Of a stretch of 64,000 nucleotides of DNA, positions 60,959 to 64,000 are shown in pieces (position 1 is the stretch's first letter; each line of letters opens with the position of its first letter). The DNA comes from Salinimicrobium sp049680855. Its GTDB lineage: Bacteria > Bacteroidota > Bacteroidia > Flavobacteriales > Flavobacteriaceae. The stretch is taken from positions 310,001 through 374,000 of the forward strand of contig NZ_JBMPGS010000002.1 of the NCBI RefSeq assembly GCF_049680855.1. Reading direction: 5' to 3'. Below the pieces are notes generated by a model. It was not told the origin of the DNA and searched no databases. It saw only the letters and a program-made list of their open reading frames with translations. Made by a program: the position numbers and the translations under genes.

Positions 60959-62632
60959 TTATTCCATGGCTATTATGTAATTTGCCCGGAATTCTACCTC
61001 CAATGGGTAAACCACGTCAATTATATCATCACTATCATAGGTGATTTCAAATTGATTTTCTGAAATACCAGAAACACAAATGGCTTCACCTCCTAAGTCA
61101 GGAAGGTTCAATTCCCAGCTTATAATTGTATATTCGGTAAAATTGTTTTCAACAGAACCGTCATACATATCAATTAAAACAATAAGTTGATCATCTTCTC
61201 CTGCAGTATCTAAATTGAAAGTTATGGTACCTACATCTTCACCTCCTACTTGAAGAACGTAAAATGGATTTTGACCTACAGGAAAATTTGTTACATCAAC
61301 GATTTGATTAAAGGCTATTATAGCTCCATTCTCATCTAGACATTCTCCAGTATCTATAGGGCATCCCACATTATCAACCTCAACACCTGTCGGAGTTTCA
61401 GGACATTCATCTATAGAGTCTGGAATCCCGTCTCCATCAGCATCGTTTTCCTGAATAGGACATCCTACATTATCAACCTGCACTCCTTCTTCAGTATCTG
61501 GACATTCATCTATAGAGTCTGGAATACCATCCCCATCAGTGTCGGTCTCGCCATTCACAGCGCATCCCCACTCATCTACCTCAACATCTTCCTCAGTGTT
61601 TGGGCATTCATCTATAGAATCTGGCACACCATCATCATCGCTGTCCACAGGAACTTCTCCATTATCATCGCCGCATCCAAATCTTAAGTGCAGATAGTCC
61701 ACATTTTCTCCGTCAAAGTTAGCTTCAATATCATCTCTGCTTAAGGTTCCGCTGAGAACGGTTGATTCCACTTCACCATAATTATCAGTCCAATCCATTA
61801 AAGTAACTTCGTAGTACAGGTAATCCTCAGCATCCTCAAATTGAGGAAGATTTGGCAGCGCAAAACATAACGGATCTGCATAGAAATCTCCCTGGTTGTT
61901 TTCTCCTGTCGTATTACTTACTCCAGAATATAAAACAGCGCCACTATCGTCATCACCCAGCCAGATATTTACAGCATAGGCTGCAGAAAAATGTCTTCCA
62001 TTTTCATCACAATAGTTTGCAAAGAAGCAGAATTCAAATGCCTCTGTAGTTTCGAGATCAAAGAACAAGTAACCATACTCGTTTACCATACGGTCATCAA
62101 AGCATAGTACTTCCACATCTACGTATTTTTTAACACCTGCACCTAATTCAATATCCATAGGCAGTGGGTTTGTTACCCAGGTTGAAATTTCACCGCCCTC
62201 CATTGGTGCTACCCAAATAAGGTTATCATTAGTGTCGTAAACTGCAAAAAATTCAAGAGAATAACTTCCGGGTTCCAGCTCCAGATCTGCTGATTCCTCT
62301 GTAAAATATTCATCTACCCCATCTTCGTCATAATCACCGGGATTGGGGTTTATATTAACCACAATAGGGTTTGCCATTGTCCCTACATTAGTAGTACCGG
62401 TAAGCACCACTTCCACATATGCCGGTGCTTCATCGGAACATCCAGGAATATCTCCAATAGCTTGTTTTAGAGAAGCTTTATTTGCTGTTAGATCATTTAA
62501 TAAGGTTGCAAAAGACAATGTTGAAGTTTTTCCCTCTGGTTCATCAAGAAGATTTTGCTCATCTTTACTACAAGAAGCAAAAAGCAGGGAAAATACCACA
62601 GCAAAGCTTAAGTATATTTTTATTTTTTTCAT
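60959..62632 (-). CDS. Lipoprotein with paralogous N-domain and thrombospondin type 3 repeats
   Basis: 557 aa. Signal MKKIKIYLSFAVVFSLLFASC, Cys 21. Residues ~55-310 are a domain shared with the next gene (SDEAPAYVEVVLTG, PGDYDEDGVDEYFTEESADL, VDVEVLCFDDRMVNEYGYLF). Residues ~330-430 hold three TSP3-like calcium repeats with D-x-D-x-D-G-x2-D and DSIDECP. A final ~120-residue beta domain has no match I recognise (QNPFYVLQVGGEDVGTITFN). It is strongly acidic and probably calcium-bound, anchored in the outer membrane facing outward. No sorting signal of the type IX system is seen at the end. Function unknown. Confidence 0.78.
   Translation of the reverse strand: MKKIKIYLSFAVVFSLLFASCSKDEQNLLDEPEGKTSTLSFATLLNDLTANKASLKQAIGDIPGCSDEAPAYVEVVLTGTTNVGTMANPIVVNINPNPGDYDEDGVDEYFTEESADLELEPGSYSLEFFAVYDTNDNLIWVAPMEGGEISTWVTNPLPMDIELGAGVKKYVDVEVLCFDDRMVNEYGYLFFDLETTEAFEFCFFANYCDENGRHFSAAYAVNIWLGDDDSGAVLYSGVSNTTGENNQGDFYADPLCFALPNLPQFEDAEDYLYYEVTLMDWTDNYGEVESTVLSGTLSRDDIEANFDGENVDYLHLRFGCGDDNGEVPVDSDDDGVPDSIDECPNTEEDVEVDEWGCAVNGETDTDGDGIPDSIDECPDTEEGVQVDNVGCPIQENDADGDGIPDSIDECPETPTGVEVDNVGCPIDTGECLDENGAIIAFNQIVDVTNFPVGQNPFYVLQVGGEDVGTITFNLDTAGEDDQLIVLIDMYDGSVENNFTEYTIISWELNLPDLGGEAICVSGISENQFEITYDSDDIIDVVYPLEVEFRANYIIAME
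61359..61655 (-). repeat. Three tandem TSP3 repeat units in the lipoprotein gene
   Basis: Three in-phase copies of about 99-102 bases (starting near 61359, 61458 and 61560) each encode one unit of about 33 residues with D-G-x-P-D-S-I-D-E-C-P and a second Cys in V-G-C-P or W-G-C-A. DNA identity is highest around the DSIDECP block. They are coding repeats, not mobile DNA. Confidence 0.8.
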
Positions 62633-62688
62633 AATATTTCATTTTTGAGTCCATTCAGTTATTCAGTACTTAATAAAACTGCACGGGA

Positions 62689-62709
62689 AAAAATTTATCC
62701 CCCGTGCAG
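62689..62709 (-). terminator. Intrinsic terminator of the CHRD lipoprotein gene
   Basis: CTGCACGGG (62689-62697) and CCCGTGCAG (62701-62709) form a 9-bp GC-rich stem; on the minus strand it is followed by TTTTATT. It separates the two paralogous lipoprotein genes, which are therefore probably separate transcripts. Confidence 0.78.
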
Positions 62710-62723
62710 CTCATAACTAAAAA

Positions 62724-64000
62724 TTAGTCGACTTCGCTAACTGTACCACAAGCTACTGGTAAAGTTGGCCAGTACTCGCCTTCTACAGTCATACCGTGTA
62801 ATACTACAGCTCTATCCTCCAATGGGTCTAGCATATCTGAATCCACTGTAAAAGTTTGCTGGTACACTATAATACCTGTACCCATAGCTGTAGGAAATTC
62901 TGAGCCTCCTTCAGTTAGAGTGAGTGATAACATTACATCACCATAATCAGGAAGTCCTTCCTCTAGACTAATAAGCCCGTCTTCATTTTCATCATCATCT
63001 TCATCTGGACAAGTTGAAACCAATCCTTCTTCTCCATGAATATGCTGTGGATGTTCCATACCAGTTTCAAGACCAGATGCCAGTATCGTGGTTTCCAAAG
63101 TAGTTCCTTGAAGCCTGAAATAAGCAAAACCAATAGCTCCTGAATCGTTTAGTTGATATAGACAAGCTTTATAGTTTTGAGCTTCATCTTCAGGATCTGG
63201 GAAAATGGGAGTATCTTCTCCACCACAATTACCTTCTTCGAAGTGATAATAGTCCAGATTATCTTCTCCATCAAAGAAAGTTCTAACCAAATTGTCATCT
63301 ATAACACCCGCACGAATAACTCTGTTCTCAATATCACCGTAGGCATCAGAATCTTGAATAGTAATTTCGAAGTAATATTCATCAAGTCCTTCAGTATCTG
63401 GTAATGCAAAACATAGTGGATCACCTGCGTAATCACCATCCTCATTTATCTCAACGTTATTAGGAACATCTGTATATAATGGCGCTCCCATTTCTCCATC
63501 TTCGTAGGACCATACGCTTACAGTATATTCTGCAACATAGTGTCTTCCACTTGGAGGACAGAAGTTACCAAAAATACAAAATTCAATAGCCTCTGTTGTT
63601 TCAATATCAAAGAACAGGTAACCATATTCGTTTACATCACGATCATCATAGCATAGAACTTCTACATCTATGTATCTTTTTGTACCTGCACCCAAATCAA
63701 AACTGATAGGCAAAGTAACATCTACAAAGTCTTCCATTGCACTACCTGCCATTGGAGCCACCCAAATCACATTATCATCAGCGTCATAAACGACAAAATG
63801 TTCGAGGGTATATGCCCCTGGAGTTAATTCCAATTCCGAAGATTCTTCTGTAAAATATTCGTCTTCCCCGTCCTCATCGTAATCGCCCGGAGTAGGGCTC
63901 ACATTAATAACCAAAGGATCTTCTGCAGTACCTACACTTTCAGTACCGCTAAGAACAACCTCAACATAAGCAGGCGCTTCGTCTGAACACGCAGGGAAAT
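62724..64000 (-). CDS. Paralogous lipoprotein with CHRD-like C-domain, partial (5' end outside window)
   Basis: 425 codons are visible; the frame runs off the right edge, so the signal peptide is not seen. The visible start (FPACSDEAPAYVEVVLSGTE) aligns with residues ~50 on of the 60959 protein, and the match continues through PGDYDEDGEDEYFTEESSEL and VDVEVLCYDDRDVNEYGYLF. After ~275 visible residues the two differ: this one has a CHRD-like domain (YKACLYQLNDSGAIGFAYFR, GMEHPQHIHGEEGLVST, AVVLHGMTVEG), resembling the SOD/CHRD fold. It is probably an outer-membrane or surface protein. Function unknown. Confidence 0.75.
   Translation of the reverse strand, partial: FPACSDEAPAYVEVVLSGTESVGTAEDPLVINVSPTPGDYDEDGEDEYFTEESSELELTPGAYTLEHFVVYDADDNVIWVAPMAGSAMEDFVDVTLPISFDLGAGTKRYIDVEVLCYDDRDVNEYGYLFFDIETTEAIEFCIFGNFCPPSGRHYVAEYTVSVWSYEDGEMGAPLYTDVPNNVEINEDGDYAGDPLCFALPDTEGLDEYYFEITIQDSDAYGDIENRVIRAGVIDDNLVRTFFDGEDNLDYYHFEEGNCGGEDTPIFPDPEDEAQNYKACLYQLNDSGAIGFAYFRLQGTTLETTILASGLETGMEHPQHIHGEEGLVSTCPDEDDDENEDGLISLEEGLPDYGDVMLSLTLTEGGSEFPTAMGTGIIVYQQTFTVDSDMLDPLEDRAVVLHGMTVEGEYWPTLPVACGTVSEVD

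Noticed and set aside
61359..61655. Regular ~100-base repeats, considered as CRISPR or mobile DNA
   Set aside because: They are in frame and encode TSP3 calcium-binding units. There are no unique spacers and no cas genes.

Overview
The window looks like a chromosomal segment of a marine-type flavobacterium (Bacteroidetes, family Flavobacteriaceae; a Gramella/Christiangramia/Salegentibacter-like organism is my inference only). The reasons are low GC, A-rich leaders without consistent Shine-Dalgarno sites, several matches to the Bacteroidetes promoter (TTTG, about 20 nt, TAnnTTTG), and Bacteroidetes-type families: DUF4369-TlpA lipoproteins, HD-PycTM, a phosphoesterase-Omp85 fusion, and lipoproteins with TSP3 or CHRD modules.

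Positions 1-42352 are one minus-strand cell-surface polysaccharide (capsule/O-antigen/EPS) locus, mostly with start/stop overlaps or gaps of a few bases. In transcription order it starts with uronic-acid nucleotide-sugar genes: an epimerase with a frame break, a WecD-like acetyltransferase, a UDP-HexNAc dehydrogenase and a UDP-glucose dehydrogenase. Next comes a legionaminic-acid-type cassette (LegB, LegC, an acyltransferase with a G10 tract, a MaoC hydratase, LegI, LegG, PtmE-like, LegF), followed by two candidate nonulosonate transferases and a PglK-like ABC flippase. A pseudaminic-acid cassette follows (PseB, PseC, a trio of oxidoreductases, PseF, a tandem-GNAT protein, PseI; no PseG seen). 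Then come deacetylases, GNATs, glycosyltransferases, a polymerase-like membrane protein, an asparagine-synthase-type amidotransferase, a PglC-PglD-PglE-PglF set that makes and transfers a bacillosamine-type first sugar, and finally Wza and Wzc, the latter cut by the window edge. The predicted product starts with diNAc-bacillosamine, contains uronic acids (possibly amidated), and carries one or two nonulosonic acids.

A LacI-family regulator (42484-43494) lies just upstream of the locus. An imperfect palindrome and a -7 element lie between it and the first gene, so it is a plausible local regulator.

From 43.6 kb the content is ordinary chromosome. There is a small membrane protein, a 107-aa conserved protein, Dps and MscS (plus strand), and a 1239-aa phosphoesterase/kinase-like/Omp85 protein (minus). 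Next are an HD-PycTM protein and a convergent 788-aa GAF-like protein, a TlpA-like lipoprotein, SIMPL and rhomboid proteins, an LpxL-type acyltransferase, GlmM, AcpH and an astacin lipoprotein. The last two genes are tandem paralogous lipoproteins with different C-terminal modules; the second is cut by the right edge. No tRNA, rRNA, CRISPR array, insertion sequence or prophage gene was seen.
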